64,000 bases of DNA. Origin: Novosphingobium olei (GTDB lineage Bacteria > Pseudomonadota > Alphaproteobacteria > Sphingomonadales > Sphingomonadaceae). The stretch spans positions 1 to 64,000 of the forward strand of contig NZ_JABBGM010000006.1 in NCBI RefSeq assembly GCF_012927405.1. Direction: 5' to 3'. The notes below the pieces were generated by a model. That model did not search any database and was not told where the DNA came from. It saw only the letters and a program-made list of their open reading frames with translations. A program made the position numbers and the translations under genes. The first letter of the stretch is position 1, and every line of letters begins with the position of its first letter. Shown here piece after piece: positions 44,148 to 57,048 of this stretch.

Positions 44148-45275
44148 CTATCGGCGGCACCTGAGCCGCGCTTTCTGGTAGGCTTCATGCGCCCCAAGGA
44201 ACGCTTGCCTTTCACTATCGGTATGGAAGCCCAGTCGATCCATGGCCGTCACGATGATGTGACCATCTGCGCAATTTTCGCCGTTCAACTCGGGTAGGAT
44301 CGCTGCGATGTGCTCGACGAGCTCGCGGTCGCAGACTGCCAGAATTGATTCGACGCTGTCGTTGTCAGTCCATGGGAAGGGGCCAGTCGGCACAGGGAGG
44401 CGGCCTTCGCAGGCCTCGAGAAGGTCGAGTTCGGGGAAGCAATCCATGAGGCCGCGCGCGACGTCAGCGTTGCGGCTAGCGACAACCTCGCGTGCTAGCC
44501 CCGAGAGAGAAATTTGGTTGCCGACCAGTTTGATTTCGTTGAGCGCCGTGAAAAATCGCACCAGCTCCGTGCTACGGGGCAGCAGGCTTCCTGCGTCGTT
44601 CGGATAGACTGCTTTCCTGAACATTTGCAGGACACGGGTTTGCTCCGCAGAAAGCGAGCGGTTTGAAGAAGCGGGTGACAACGATATCTCAGTGCCGACG
44701 ATGGTACCGAGTATCTGCGAGAAATCAGTTACGACGTCGCCCCGTGGAAGGAATTTCCTGCTGAATTGGCGGACGTGCAGACGGTCTTGACCAACCCGAT
44801 CTTTCCACGCCTTCAACTTTTGGTCGACACGGCGATGATATGTTTCCGGCGCGGGAAACAGATGGCTTCCTTTCAGCAGTTGCTGAACGCTGGAAGCATA
44901 CATTTCCGATGGATTGCGAACGTACGCAACGACATGGATCAATCCGATCTCCGAACTGACTCGCGATACCAGATTGATTGCGGCTTCCGGGGAAAGGTTG
45001 ATGAAGTTTTCCGCGGACAGGACAACCCATTCGTATCGTTGGCATTCGTCCTGAAGCAATTGCAGAGTTCTCGCAGCTACAGCCTCTCTTGAAGGGCTCG
45101 CGGCCCTGCTGCGCTGTCCAGCGAGAAGAGCGAGTACTGTATGTCCGGAATTCGGCGCAAGTGTGTCATAATGGATTCCGGCATCCGCCAAGTGAGCGCG
45201 CGAAGCGTACAAGGAATTCTGGATGGCAGTGCTGCCACACTTGCCGTCTCCAATATGCAAGATGAAATTCGTCAT
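44148..45275 (-). CDS. Sulfotransferase-like protein
   Basis: A 375-residue cytoplasmic protein. The N-terminus has a PAPS-binding-like loop, FILHIGDGKCGSTAIQNSLY, as in P-loop sulfotransferases of the polysaccharide or capsule kind (family pattern K-T-G-T-T). VVLSAENFINL and VVAYVRNPSEMYASSVQQLLKG fit the 3'-PSB loop. The C-terminal half is not recognised. It has a lower GC content and different codon use from its neighbours and sits beside tRNA-Ser, so recent transfer is likely. AGGGAA precedes the ATG. The acceptor is unknown. Confidence 0.7.
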   Translation of the reverse strand: MTNFILHIGDGKCGSTAIQNSLYASRAHLADAGIHYDTLAPNSGHTVLALLAGQRSRAASPSREAVAARTLQLLQDECQRYEWVVLSAENFINLSPEAAINLVSRVSSEIGLIHVVAYVRNPSEMYASSVQQLLKGSHLFPAPETYHRRVDQKLKAWKDRVGQDRLHVRQFSRKFLPRGDVVTDFSQILGTIVGTEISLSPASSNRSLSAEQTRVLQMFRKAVYPNDAGSLLPRSTELVRFFTALNEIKLVGNQISLSGLAREVVASRNADVARGLMDCFPELDLLEACEGRLPVPTGPFPWTDNDSVESILAVCDRELVEHIAAILPELNGENCADGHIIVTAMDRLGFHTDSERQAFLGAHEAYQKARLRCRR

Positions 45276-45638
45276 CTTAATTCCCTGAGATAAGCGCTGT
45301 GTGCGTTTTTATATTTGAACGCGATTGAATCAGCGGCCTCATCGACTGCTCTGTCGGGCCGAAGTGTTTGAATATCGAAACTTGGCAAGGGAGCTTGATG
45401 GGCAAGCTTGCCCCCATTGAGGCAACCGACAGGGCGAGTTCACGTGATGGACCTCGACGTGGTTCGATCCGCAAATGGGGTATGGCTGGCACGTCATTCG
45501 GCAACCTCATTCCGATAATGAGAAGTCGATCGGATCCGCTGCGCTTCCCTTGAGTTCTGCTTGACTAACTATTTGTATTCCTCAAGCGACTTTTCGCAAA
45601 TTCCGTGCATGGCACGGCCCTGAAGTGAGGGATTTCTT
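45276..45638. other. Intergenic region upstream of serine acetyltransferase
   Basis: A 363-base gap between the leftward sulfotransferase-like gene and the rightward acetyltransferase. It contains the perfect palindrome GGCAAGCTTGCC (45401-45412) and A+T-rich stretches that suit two promoters. No convincing gene. Confidence 0.5.
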
Positions 45639-46580
45639 ATGGGTCAGGCATGTCCGGCTAATGAAGCCGCGCCATTCGATCTGGGACCGGTGATCAGCGG
45701 ATTGCGCCAGGTGCGCGACGACTGGCGCAGCGCCCAGGATCGCCATGCCGAGTTTGGTGCGCTGGGATTCCCTTCGCGCCAGGCAATGTCCCGTGTGATC
45801 GACGTTCTGTCGGCAGCGCTGTTTCCGCTACGGCTGGGGCCGCCCGACCTGCATGTCGAGAGCGAGGACGAGTTCGTCCAGGCCAGCCTTGAAACCGCGT
45901 TGCCCCTGCTGGCCGCCCAGGTCCGCATGGAGCTGCACTACAGCCGTCACGAGCGCGGTTCCGAAGCGATCGAGCGTGCCGTTATGGCGATCGTCGAGGA
46001 ACTGGCGCGGCGCCTGCCGGACATCCGACGCATGCTCGACAGCGACCTTGAGGCGGCGTTCGACGGCGATCCGGCTGCCCGCAGCGTCGACGAGGTGCTG
46101 CTATGCTATCCCTGTGTCACTGCGATCATCCACCATCGCATCGCGCATGAGCTTTACACGCTCGGTGCGCCGCTGGTGGCGCGCATCATTGCAGAGATCG
46201 CGCATTCGCGGACCGGGATCGACATTCACCCCGGCGCGCAGATCGGCGACAGCTTCTTCATTGATCATGGCACCGGGGTGGTGATCGGGCAGACAGCCAT
46301 CATCGGCAATCGCGTGCGCATCTATCAGGCGGTCACGCTTGGTGCGCGAAGCTTCAGCACCGACGAGGAAGGCCGCCTGGTGAAGGACGAGCCGCGCCAT
46401 CCGATCATCGAGGATGACGTCACGATCTATGCCGGAGCGACGATCCTTGGCAGGATCACCATCGGCCGGGGCTCGGTTATCGGCGGCAACGTCTGGTTGA
46501 CCCGCTCCGTGCCGGCCGGCAGCCGCGTACGCCAGACCCAGCCAAGCGTCAGCATCGAAGCCAGCGACTGCTTCGACTGA
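45639..46580 (+). CDS. Serine O-acetyltransferase (EpsC-type)
   Basis: A 313-residue enzyme that makes O-acetylserine for cysteine synthesis. A helical N-terminal domain is followed by left-handed beta-helix hexapeptides: GIDIHPGAQIGDSFFIDHGTG, VVIGQTAIIGNRVRIYQAVTLGA, then RHPIIEDDVTIYAGATILGRITIG. Catalytic His and Asp in HPGA and DHGTG are present. The longer N-terminus and ending fit the EpsC/SrpH group, not E. coli CysE. AGGGA precedes the ATG. Confidence 0.92.
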   Translation: MGQACPANEAAPFDLGPVISGLRQVRDDWRSAQDRHAEFGALGFPSRQAMSRVIDVLSAALFPLRLGPPDLHVESEDEFVQASLETALPLLAAQVRMELHYSRHERGSEAIERAVMAIVEELARRLPDIRRMLDSDLEAAFDGDPAARSVDEVLLCYPCVTAIIHHRIAHELYTLGAPLVARIIAEIAHSRTGIDIHPGAQIGDSFFIDHGTGVVIGQTAIIGNRVRIYQAVTLGARSFSTDEEGRLVKDEPRHPIIEDDVTIYAGATILGRITIGRGSVIGGNVWLTRSVPAGSRVRQTQPSVSIEASDCFD

Positions 46581-46991
46581 GCGTCAGCGTCCGCTCAAAA
46601 CGGCGCATCGTGGCTGCCCAGCGTCGTGGCTGAGACATCGATAGCGTGCGATGCGCAATCACTCCGGGGTATGGAGCGAGCATTGATCGATCTTTTCTGA
46701 CGACAATGGTCAGCGACCCTGCGCGCAAACGTGTTGAGGTGACTTGGCAAATTGCCGGAGGTCCTCTCCCAATCGCATACGTCCAATCCTGCGGAAGATT
46801 TGCCAGGGAAGGCAGCGTCATTCCGTATATTCTGACATCGGTCCTCGCCGGTAGTTCCGGGCATTGCTTCGACCATGTGCGATTTCGATTTGCCCTCGCC
46901 GGCGAATCATGGTCCTATATCACCTGATAAGTGTGCGAGAGTCGCCGTGCCCTGCACGCGGCTGATCGACACAAATGGTGGAGAGAAGATC
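46581..46991. other. Intergenic region
   Basis: A 411-base gap before the small protein at 46992. Open frames cross it on both strands, but none has a ribosome-binding site plus coding character. It likely holds the promoter of the 46992-50163 gene set; I see no strong hairpin or repeat. Confidence 0.45.
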
Positions 46992-47234
46992 GTGACCTCG
47001 ATGACCGCAGAGCTGTCGCCCGTCCGCAAATCGATTCTGCCCAAGGGCGGTGATACCTGGACCAGCATCGCCGCGCGCGAACTGCCCGGCGTGGCCGAAG
47101 CCGATGCTGTTGGCATGCTGCAGAGCTGGAACCTGCACGTGTTCATGCGCGCCGCTGGTGGCGTCGGCCGGATGCGTGGCGACAACCCGATCCTGCCGAG
47201 CGACGTCATCTTCGTCGAAGCACCGCGCGCCTGA
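46992..47234 (+). CDS. Small protein with LysM-like domain
   Basis: An 80-residue protein with no signal peptide. GGDTWTSIAARELPG, followed by LQSWNLHVFMR and ILPSDVIFVEAPRA, follows the pattern of a LysM repeat, normally a carbohydrate-binding module. GTG 46992 follows GGAGAG by seven bases; ATG 47001 is an alternative. It lies three bases before the next gene and within a set leading to an amidohydrolase; a scaffold or targeting role is possible. Confidence 0.6.
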   Translation: MTSMTAELSPVRKSILPKGGDTWTSIAARELPGVAEADAVGMLQSWNLHVFMRAAGGVGRMRGDNPILPSDVIFVEAPRA

Positions 47235-47237
47235 GCG

Positions 47238-47483
47238 ATGGGTGCCGCTGCGATCAGTGACGTCCGCATTGCCGCCGCGCATGACGGCGACGCCGAGCTG
47301 GTCGTCACGCTGACTTTTCCAAACGGCGGCAAGTCACTCGTCACGCTCGATGAATTCGCGGCGCGCAGCCTGATGGCGTCCGCCAACGCAACACACGCCG
47401 ACCAGTTGATCGGATTGGGGTGGGACCGGGTGCGCGATGCCCTGATCGCATCCTCCAACCGCTTCGCCGACGCGGCCGAATGA
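47238..47483 (+). CDS. Small conserved-looking protein upstream of amidohydrolase
   Basis: An 81-residue soluble protein starting MGAAAISDVRIAAAHDGDAE; its core is VTLTFPNGGKSLVTLDEFAARS, then DQLIGLGWDRVRDAL. No family recognised. Its stop overlaps a possible ATG of the amidohydrolase (ATGA at 47480), so the pair is probably co-translated. Confidence 0.65.
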   Translation: MGAAAISDVRIAAAHDGDAELVVTLTFPNGGKSLVTLDEFAARSLMASANATHADQLIGLGWDRVRDALIASSNRFADAAE

Positions 47484-47506
47484 ACAAGAACACCGGGAGA
47501 ATGGAC

Positions 47507-49204
47507 ATGTACGATCTGGTTATCCGCAACGGGCGCGTCGTCGACGGCTCGGGCATGCCGGCCTTCACTGCCGATGTCGCCGTCAAGGGCGATCGCATCG
47601 TCAGGATCGGCCGCGTCGAGCAGGCCGGCGCGCGTGAGATCGACGCCAGCGGCAAGGTTGTGGCGCCCGGCTTCATCGATCCGCACACCCACTTCGATGC
47701 GCAGCTGCTGTGGGATGGCGCTGCCAAGCCCGCGCTCTCGCACGGGGTCACCACGATCGTTTCGGGCAATTGCTCGCTTTCGCTCGCCCCGCTCAAGGCC
47801 GAGCACCGCATGAAGCTGGTCGGCATGTTCAACCAGATCGAGGAAATGCCGCTCAAGGCCTTCAAGGAAGGCGTCGTGTGGGATTGGGAGACGTTCCCCG
47901 AATACCTCGCCCGCATCCGCAAGGGCCTGTCGATCAACGTGGGCCAGCTCGTCGGTCACAGCGTCCTGCGCCTGTGGGTGATGGGCGAAGCCGCGATGGA
48001 GCGCACCGCGACAGACGCGGAGATCGCCGAAATGCAGGCGCTGCTGCGCGAATGCCTCGACGCCGGGGCGATCGGCCTGTCGACCAGCTATGTCGACATG
48101 GATGAAACGCTCAAGCCCGTGCCGAGCCGCTATGCCGATGCGGGTGAGGTGGAGGCGCTTGCCGCCGTCCTTTCGGAATACGGACGCATCCTTCAGATCG
48201 TGCCCGAATTCTACGATCCGGACCTCACCATCGCCCGGCTGGACCAGTTGGCAGAGATTTCGCTCAAGTACGGTATTTCGACCACGTTCTCGCCACTGTT
48301 CGTCAATGCCGACAACATTGCCGCGGTGGACCGGGTCATGGCCCGCGTGGACGAACAGTTTGCCCGCGGCGCGCGCGTCTGGCCGCAGGTGCAGACCCGT
48401 CCGATCGACATCAGCTTCAGCTTCGCGGTGCCGAGCCTGATCTTCATCCGTCTGCCCGGCTGGTACAACATCATGCGCTTCGGCACCCCCGAGGAAATCG
48501 TTGCAGCCTTCGCCGGCGGTGAAAGCCGTGAGCGCCTGATTGCCGAAGCGACGCCGATGATGGACCTGTGGTCATTCCTCAAGCTGCGCCAGGTCGCCAG
48601 CGAGGCGAACCAGCAGTATGTCGGCAAGACGCTTGCCGAAATCGGCAAGCTGCGCGGCGTCACCGCGCTCGAGGCGATGATCGATCTGTCGGTCGAAGAA
48701 AACCTCGATGCGCACTTCATGGCCGAGAACATGGGCCACAACGAGGACGGCAAGGTCGGCTCGCTGCTGCGCCATCCGCGCGTCCACATCGGCGCGAGCG
48801 ACGGTGGTGCGCACATCCTCTCGTTCTCTACCTATGGCGATACCGGCTACCTGTTCGGCCACTTCGTCCGGGATGCCAAGCTGCTGAGCCTTGAGGAAGC
48901 GGTGAAGAAGATCACCTCGGACACCGCCGCGATCTGGGCAATTCCTGAGCGCGGCCTGATCGCCAAGGGCCTGATCGCCGACATCGTCGTGTTCGATCCC
49001 GCTGCGATCGATCGGGGCGAGGAAGTCTACGTTCAGGATGTGCCGGGCGAGGGCAGCCGCTACGTTCGCGATGCCCATGGCGTCGACACCGTGATCGTCG
49101 CGGGAGGTGTCGCCTGGAGCGCGGCCGAAGGCTACACCGATGACGCGCGTGGTGCGATCGTGCCGCCCGCCATCGCCGCCTCGGCGGAGCTCGAAGCCGC
49201 ATGA
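47507..49204 (+). CDS. N-acyl-D-amino-acid deacylase family amidohydrolase
   Basis: A 565-residue cytoplasmic metal hydrolase: MYDLVIRNGRVVDGSGMPAF, the metal His pair in PHTHFDAQ, the metal-bridging Cys in SGNCS, VGHSVLR, and the catalytic Asp in GASDGGAH. Known members remove acyl groups from D-amino acids, but many homologues act on other amides or lactams. GGGAG lies seven bases before ATG 47507; ATG 47480 is an upstream in-frame option. It overlaps the alpha/beta hydrolase start. Confidence 0.88.
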   Translation: MYDLVIRNGRVVDGSGMPAFTADVAVKGDRIVRIGRVEQAGAREIDASGKVVAPGFIDPHTHFDAQLLWDGAAKPALSHGVTTIVSGNCSLSLAPLKAEHRMKLVGMFNQIEEMPLKAFKEGVVWDWETFPEYLARIRKGLSINVGQLVGHSVLRLWVMGEAAMERTATDAEIAEMQALLRECLDAGAIGLSTSYVDMDETLKPVPSRYADAGEVEALAAVLSEYGRILQIVPEFYDPDLTIARLDQLAEISLKYGISTTFSPLFVNADNIAAVDRVMARVDEQFARGARVWPQVQTRPIDISFSFAVPSLIFIRLPGWYNIMRFGTPEEIVAAFAGGESRERLIAEATPMMDLWSFLKLRQVASEANQQYVGKTLAEIGKLRGVTALEAMIDLSVEENLDAHFMAENMGHNEDGKVGSLLRHPRVHIGASDGGAHILSFSTYGDTGYLFGHFVRDAKLLSLEEAVKKITSDTAAIWAIPERGLIAKGLIADIVVFDPAAIDRGEEVYVQDVPGEGSRYVRDAHGVDTVIVAGGVAWSAAEGYTDDARGAIVPPAIAASAELEAA

Positions 49205-50163
49205 GCTGGGAGGGGGTTACCGAGCGTCGTATCGAAACGAACGGGATCGCGCTTAACATCGCCGAAGCCGGGGAAGGGCCGCTGGTGCTGCTCCTCCACG
49301 GCTTTCCCGAAAGCTGGTATTCGTGGCGCCATCAGTTCGCACCGCTGGCGGCCGCCGGCTACCATGTCGTCGCGCCCGACATGCGCGGCTACGGCAAGAG
49401 CGACAAGCCCGAGGCCATCGACGCCTACAATCAGGTGGAAGTCGTCAACGATATCATCGGCCTGATCCCGGCGCTGGGCTACGAACAGGCGATCGTGATC
49501 GGGCACGACTGGGGCGCGCCCACCGCGTGGGCCACCGCGCTGTTCCATCCGGACAAGGTGCGCGCGGTCGGCGGGTTGTCGGTGCCGTTCATGCCGCGCT
49601 CGCCGGTCCAGCCGATGCCGGCGATGCGCGAGATGTTCAAGGGGCAGTTCTTCTACCAGCTCTATTTCCAGGAGCCGGGCGTGGCCGAGGCAGAGTTCGA
49701 AAAGGACATCAGGACCGCGCTGCGCAAGTTCCTGGTCATGGCGGGGGGCGAGACCGATCTGACCAAGCTGGCGCCCAAGAGCGAGCATGACGACATGCTG
49801 ACGAGCTTGCCCGATCCTGAGGTGCTCCCGCCCTGGCTCAGCGAAGCGGACCTCGATTTCTATGCGGGGGAATTCACGCGTTCGGGGATGCGCGGACCGC
49901 TGAACTACTACCGCAACCACGACCTGACCTGGCGGCTGACCCATGGCGCGCCGACCCAGATCCACCAGCCGGCGATGTTCGTTGCCGGTACGGCGGACGG
50001 GGTCGTGATGATGGCCGCCGCCGCGATCGAGGCTTTGCCGCAGACGGTCACCGATCTCAGGATCAATCGCATGATCCCGGGTATCGGCCACTGGACGCAG
50101 CAGGAAGCGCCCGAAGCGGTGAACGCGGCAATCCTCGAATTTCTGAAGATGGTCGACGGCTAG
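49201..50163 (+). CDS. Alpha/beta hydrolase (epoxide hydrolase-like)
   Basis: A 320-residue hydrolase: oxyanion motif HGFPESWYSWRHQ, nucleophile Asp in GHDWGAPTAW, acid and base near FVAGTADGV and GIGHWTQQE. A DWG nucleophile elbow and the HGFP start point to the soluble epoxide hydrolase subgroup. Its ATG overlaps the amidohydrolase stop, so both likely act in one pathway. The substrate is unknown. Confidence 0.9.
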   Translation: MSWEGVTERRIETNGIALNIAEAGEGPLVLLLHGFPESWYSWRHQFAPLAAAGYHVVAPDMRGYGKSDKPEAIDAYNQVEVVNDIIGLIPALGYEQAIVIGHDWGAPTAWATALFHPDKVRAVGGLSVPFMPRSPVQPMPAMREMFKGQFFYQLYFQEPGVAEAEFEKDIRTALRKFLVMAGGETDLTKLAPKSEHDDMLTSLPDPEVLPPWLSEADLDFYAGEFTRSGMRGPLNYYRNHDLTWRLTHGAPTQIHQPAMFVAGTADGVVMMAAAAIEALPQTVTDLRINRMIPGIGHWTQQEAPEAVNAAILEFLKMVDG

Positions 50164-51670
50164 GGAAGGGACGACCAATCATGCCTGAAAAGGTTCTGGT
50201 AATCGGTGCAGGGATCGGCGGTCTCTGCACCGCGCTCATGCTCGCGCCCTCGGGCCGCGATATCGTCTTGCTCGAACGCGATGGCCCGCTCGAAACGGCG
50301 GACCCGGACGAGCTGTTCCGCACCTGGAAGCGCAACGGCGTTGCCCACGTACGGCAAAGCCACGCGTTCCTCGCGCGTTTGCGCACGATCATGAAGACCG
50401 AGCATCCCGCGCTGCTCGACCAGCTTCTGGCCAACGGCGTGCGCGAATTGCCGTTCGAGCTGATGCTGACCGAGGCGCAGCAGCAGGCATACCAGCCGGC
50501 GCCCGGTGACGAGGAACTGACCATCGTCACCAGCAGGCGCACCACGCTCGAGATGACCATGCGTCGCTACGTCGAAACCCTGCCCAATGTTGAACTTCGC
50601 TGCGGCTTCAAGGTGCGCCGCCTGATCACGCGCAAGGCCGGGGACGGTGTCATCGAAGTGCGTGGCGTTGCGGGCGAATGGAACGGTGACGACGTGCGGC
50701 TTGAAGCCGACATCGTCGTCGATGCGTCGGGCAAGGGCGGCACCACGATCAAGCAACTGATCGACGAAGGCGCACCGATCCGCGAGGAGAACGAAAGCGC
50801 GGGCATCCTGTACTTCACCCGCCATTATCGGTTGCTGCCGGGGCAGGTCGAACCCGAACGCAGCGCACATCCGCCCGCCTCGGGCGATCTCGGCTATCTC
50901 AAGTTCGGCATCTTCCCCGGCGACAACGGCAATTTCTCGGTCACGGTCGCGATACCCGAAGTCGAGACCGTGCTGCGCCAGGGCATCGTCGATCCCGACA
51001 TATTCCACGCCGCAACGCTGGCGCTGCCGGGGCTGCAGCCCTGGACGAACGCCACCCGCGCCGAACCGACCAGCAAGGTCATCGGCATGGGCGATCTCGT
51101 CAGCCGGTGGCGCGACCTTGTCATCGACGACAAGCCCGTAACGCGCGGCTACTTTGCCCTTGGCGATACACTGGTGCGAACCAATCCGCTCTACGGTCGC
51201 GGCTGCTCCTTCGCCGCGGTCAGCGCGCAGGCGCTACGCCAGGTGCTCGACGCAACAACCGATCCGACAGAACGCTCGCGCGCCTTTCACAAGGCGATCC
51301 ACGCCGAACTGCTGCCCTACTACCTCAATCAGCGAAAGCAGGACCGCTCCGCGATCAAGCGTGCGCGGCGGGCGCTCATCCCGGGCCATGTGCCGAAGCT
51401 GAAGGCGCGCCTTGCCACCGGCTTTGTCGAGGACGGCGTGCGCATCGCGCTGCGCTCCGACACGCGGTTGCTGCGTGAAGCGATGCGCGGCTTCCACATG
51501 CTCGAACACCCCGACGCCTGGCTCAAGCGGCCGCGCAATCTGGCGGGCGTGCTGTGGTACTGGGCGCGCGGCAAGGCGCGCAACGCCGCTGCCTATCCCC
51601 CATCGCCCGGGCCCGAGCGCGTCGAAATGATGCAACTCCTCGGCCTCGATTGGCAGGCCGACATGATCAT

Positions 51671-54405
<2,735 letters not shown>

Positions 54406-54423
54406 TCGCCTGCCCGATCCGGC

Positions 54424-57048
54424 TCAGCGCTTGCCGTCGCCCGCTCCGGCGGCGGCGAGCGCACGTGCCGCCGCAGCCGCAATCTGGCTCGCGCTGTAGG
54501 GCTTCTGCACCATCGGCACGTCGTCGAACCCTTCGATTTCCAGCGTGTCGCCCAGTCCGGTCATGAACGCGAACGGGATGCCACGCTCGCGCAGCCGCTC
54601 GGCCACGGGCAGGCTCGTGGTGTCGCCCAGGTTGTAATCGAGCGCGGCGAAATCGGGCGCCGCCTGCTCGACCAGCGCCAGCGCTTCCTCGGTCGTCGGC
54701 GCCACAAGCACGTCGGCGGCGCCGAGGTCGAAAAGGTGGCTTTCGGCATCGAGCGCGATGATCATGTTGTCTTCGGCCAGCAACACCTTCAGCCCCTTGA
54801 GCGGAGCGGCGTCGGGCTGCGGCGGGGCAGGGCGCGGGCGTTCGGCTGCAGGCGTGCCACCGGTTCCGATCACGTGCCGGGCCGGAATGCGGAAGTGGCC
54901 TTCGAAGCCGTGACGGCGATATTCGATCGAGGCCTCGCCCCCAAGGTCGTGGGGGATCGAGGTCTCGATGATCACCGATCCGAACCCGCGCCGCGTCGGC
55001 GGAGCGACCGGCGGTCCACCGCTTTCGACCCAGTCGAGCAGCAAGTCGCCCTCTGCATCGCGCCGCCACGAGATCAATACCGTGCCCGTGTGCTCGCCCG
55101 AAAGCGCGCCATACTTGGCAGCGTTGGTCATCAGCTCGTGGAACACCAGCGCCAGCGCGGTGAAGGCGACCGGCTCGACCAGCATGTCGGGCCCCTTCAT
55201 CACCAGCGCCTCGCGCCGTTCGTCGAGATAGGCGCTCGCTTCCACGTCAAGCAGTTCGATCAGGCTGGCCGGGCCCCAGTGGTCGCGCGTCACCTGATCG
55301 TGTGCGCGCGCCAGCGCCTGAACGCGGCCATCGAGGTTGAACACGAACTGCTCGATGGTCGCGCTCGATCGCTCGGTCTGCGAGATCAACCCGCGGATCA
55401 GCGACAGGATGTTGCGCACGCGGTGGTTCAGCTCGGCGATCAGCACTTCCTGCCGGTCGTGCGCCCGCTCACGCTCGAGCGCGGCATCGTCGGCCAGCCG
55501 CAGAAGCACTTCGAGCATGCCGTTGCGCAACGTTTCGGCCACTTGCCGCTCGGCTTTGGTAAAAGGCAGGCTGGTCCCCTGCACCAGCCGTGTCCACGCC
55601 TCGAAGCTCTTGCGCGGGGTCAGCCGGTCGCCGTTGGGCCCATGCTCGACCGACTTTTCCGGATTGCCGGCCCAACGCACAGTGCGCAGCTGCTCGGCGC
55701 GGAACAGCACGATGTGGTTGCGCGGCGCGCGCGACAGCGGGATCGCCAGCATGCCCGCAGCGATATCCGCGTGGACCCGCGCCGCCGGCACCAGGCTGGC
55801 GATGGAATCGGTCGCCACCACGTTTCCCGCCGCCTCGGCGTTGAGATAGTCGAGGATTTCGCCGCACTGCTCGATCGTCGGGGTCAGGCCGCTCAGCGAT
55901 ACGTCGCCTTCCAGGAAGACCGCCACGCCATCGGCAGGGATCAGCTCGAACGTCACTTCGCCCAGCCAGGCCGGATCGTTCAGCAGCGAGGGGTTCTGCG
56001 CCACCGTCGCCATGATCCGGTCGCTCGCCCGCCTTGCGCGCAGCTCGTATTCACTCGTCTCGCTGCGCAGCCGGCTTTCGAGCATGAACGAAAACAGCTG
56101 GCCGAACAGCTCGGCGGTCGTCCGCATGCCAAGATTGGGCAGCCGCGGACCGTAGTGGTGGCACGCAAACAGTCCCCACAGCCTGCCTTCGACGATGATC
56201 GAGATGGAAAGCGACGCACCAACGCCCATGTTGCGCAGGTATTCGACGTGGATCGGCGAAACCGCGCGCAGCAGGCCGATCGACTGGTCGAGCGCGGTGC
56301 CCCGTGCGCTTTCGGCCGAAAGCAGCGGCACCGGCTGGGCGGTGACGTCGGCGATCACGCGGAAGATGTTGCGCAGATACAGCCGCCGGGCCTGCGCCGG
56401 AATGTCGGACGCCGGGTAGTGCAGGCCGTAGAAGCTGTCGATGCCGGGCGAAAGCGCTTCGGCCACGACTTCGCCCGATCCGCTTTCGTCGAAGCGGTAG
56501 ACCATCACCCGGTCGAACCCGGTCAGCGATTTAACCTGCCGCGCCGCTTCGCGCAGGAACGACTGCGTCGTTTCCGCCTGCCGCAGCCGCCCGGTGAAGG
56601 TGCGCATCAGGTTGCCGGCTTCGGCGGCATTGCTCGACGCAGGCTCTGCCTCGACGACGAACTCCTCGCCCGAAAAGTGCACCGCCACGTCATATGCGGT
56701 GCGCCGGTCGAACAGCTTCACGCCAAACAGCCGCTCCACCGCATCGCCGCCACGCAGCAACTGCATCCGCTCGCGCAGCGCCACCAGCGCGCCGGCGTCG
56801 AAGATCTCTTCCGCCTCGCGTCCCAGCGCGTCCTCGGCTGACAACGTCGCGAAATCGCCGAGGTTGGCAGAGGCACGGCGCACGCGGGATTCGGCATCGA
56901 GCGAGACCAGCACGCCGAACGGCTGGATCGTTCCAAGGATGTGGATCGGCTCGCGATCGCAGTTGGTCAGGTCGACGGGGTCGTCAAGGCGATCAACGGT
57001 ATGCAGCTTGAACCTCCTGCGCTGCGGCTTGGAACAGGGCAAAGGCAC
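54424..57048 (-). CDS. bphP: Bacteriophytochrome HWE histidine kinase with receiver domain
   Basis: An 874-residue red/far-red photoreceptor. PAS with biliverdin-binding Cys in LTNCDREPIHI (Cys30), GAF with HYPASDIPAQARRLYL, PHY with the tongue motif PRKSFEAW, an HWE/HisKA_2 kinase with the phospho-His in LNHRVRNILSL (His542) and HELMTNAAKYGALS, then a receiver domain with Asp804 in DYNLGD. GTG 57048 begins inside the heme oxygenase gene (56-base overlap). The fused receiver makes it a hybrid kinase with no attached output. Confidence 0.95.
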   Translation of the reverse strand: MPLPCSKPQRRRFKLHTVDRLDDPVDLTNCDREPIHILGTIQPFGVLVSLDAESRVRRASANLGDFATLSAEDALGREAEEIFDAGALVALRERMQLLRGGDAVERLFGVKLFDRRTAYDVAVHFSGEEFVVEAEPASSNAAEAGNLMRTFTGRLRQAETTQSFLREAARQVKSLTGFDRVMVYRFDESGSGEVVAEALSPGIDSFYGLHYPASDIPAQARRLYLRNIFRVIADVTAQPVPLLSAESARGTALDQSIGLLRAVSPIHVEYLRNMGVGASLSISIIVEGRLWGLFACHHYGPRLPNLGMRTTAELFGQLFSFMLESRLRSETSEYELRARRASDRIMATVAQNPSLLNDPAWLGEVTFELIPADGVAVFLEGDVSLSGLTPTIEQCGEILDYLNAEAAGNVVATDSIASLVPAARVHADIAAGMLAIPLSRAPRNHIVLFRAEQLRTVRWAGNPEKSVEHGPNGDRLTPRKSFEAWTRLVQGTSLPFTKAERQVAETLRNGMLEVLLRLADDAALERERAHDRQEVLIAELNHRVRNILSLIRGLISQTERSSATIEQFVFNLDGRVQALARAHDQVTRDHWGPASLIELLDVEASAYLDERREALVMKGPDMLVEPVAFTALALVFHELMTNAAKYGALSGEHTGTVLISWRRDAEGDLLLDWVESGGPPVAPPTRRGFGSVIIETSIPHDLGGEASIEYRRHGFEGHFRIPARHVIGTGGTPAAERPRPAPPQPDAAPLKGLKVLLAEDNMIIALDAESHLFDLGAADVLVAPTTEEALALVEQAAPDFAALDYNLGDTTSLPVAERLRERGIPFAFMTGLGDTLEIEGFDDVPMVQKPYSASQIAAAAARALAAAGAGDGKR

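Noticed and set aside
45449..45465. T-loop-like sequence (GTGGTTCGATCC) as a second attachment copy of tRNA-Ser
   Set aside because: It differs from the tRNA sequence by two missing bases and the match does not continue, so it is not a credible att repeat.
46646..46927. 93-codon open frame upstream of the amidohydrolase set
   Set aside because: No ribosome-binding site, mixed codon use, and competing frames on the other strand; treated as intergenic.
54736..56841. A 701-codon rightward open frame antisense to bphP
   Set aside because: bphP has every phytochrome motif in the other strand; this frame has none.
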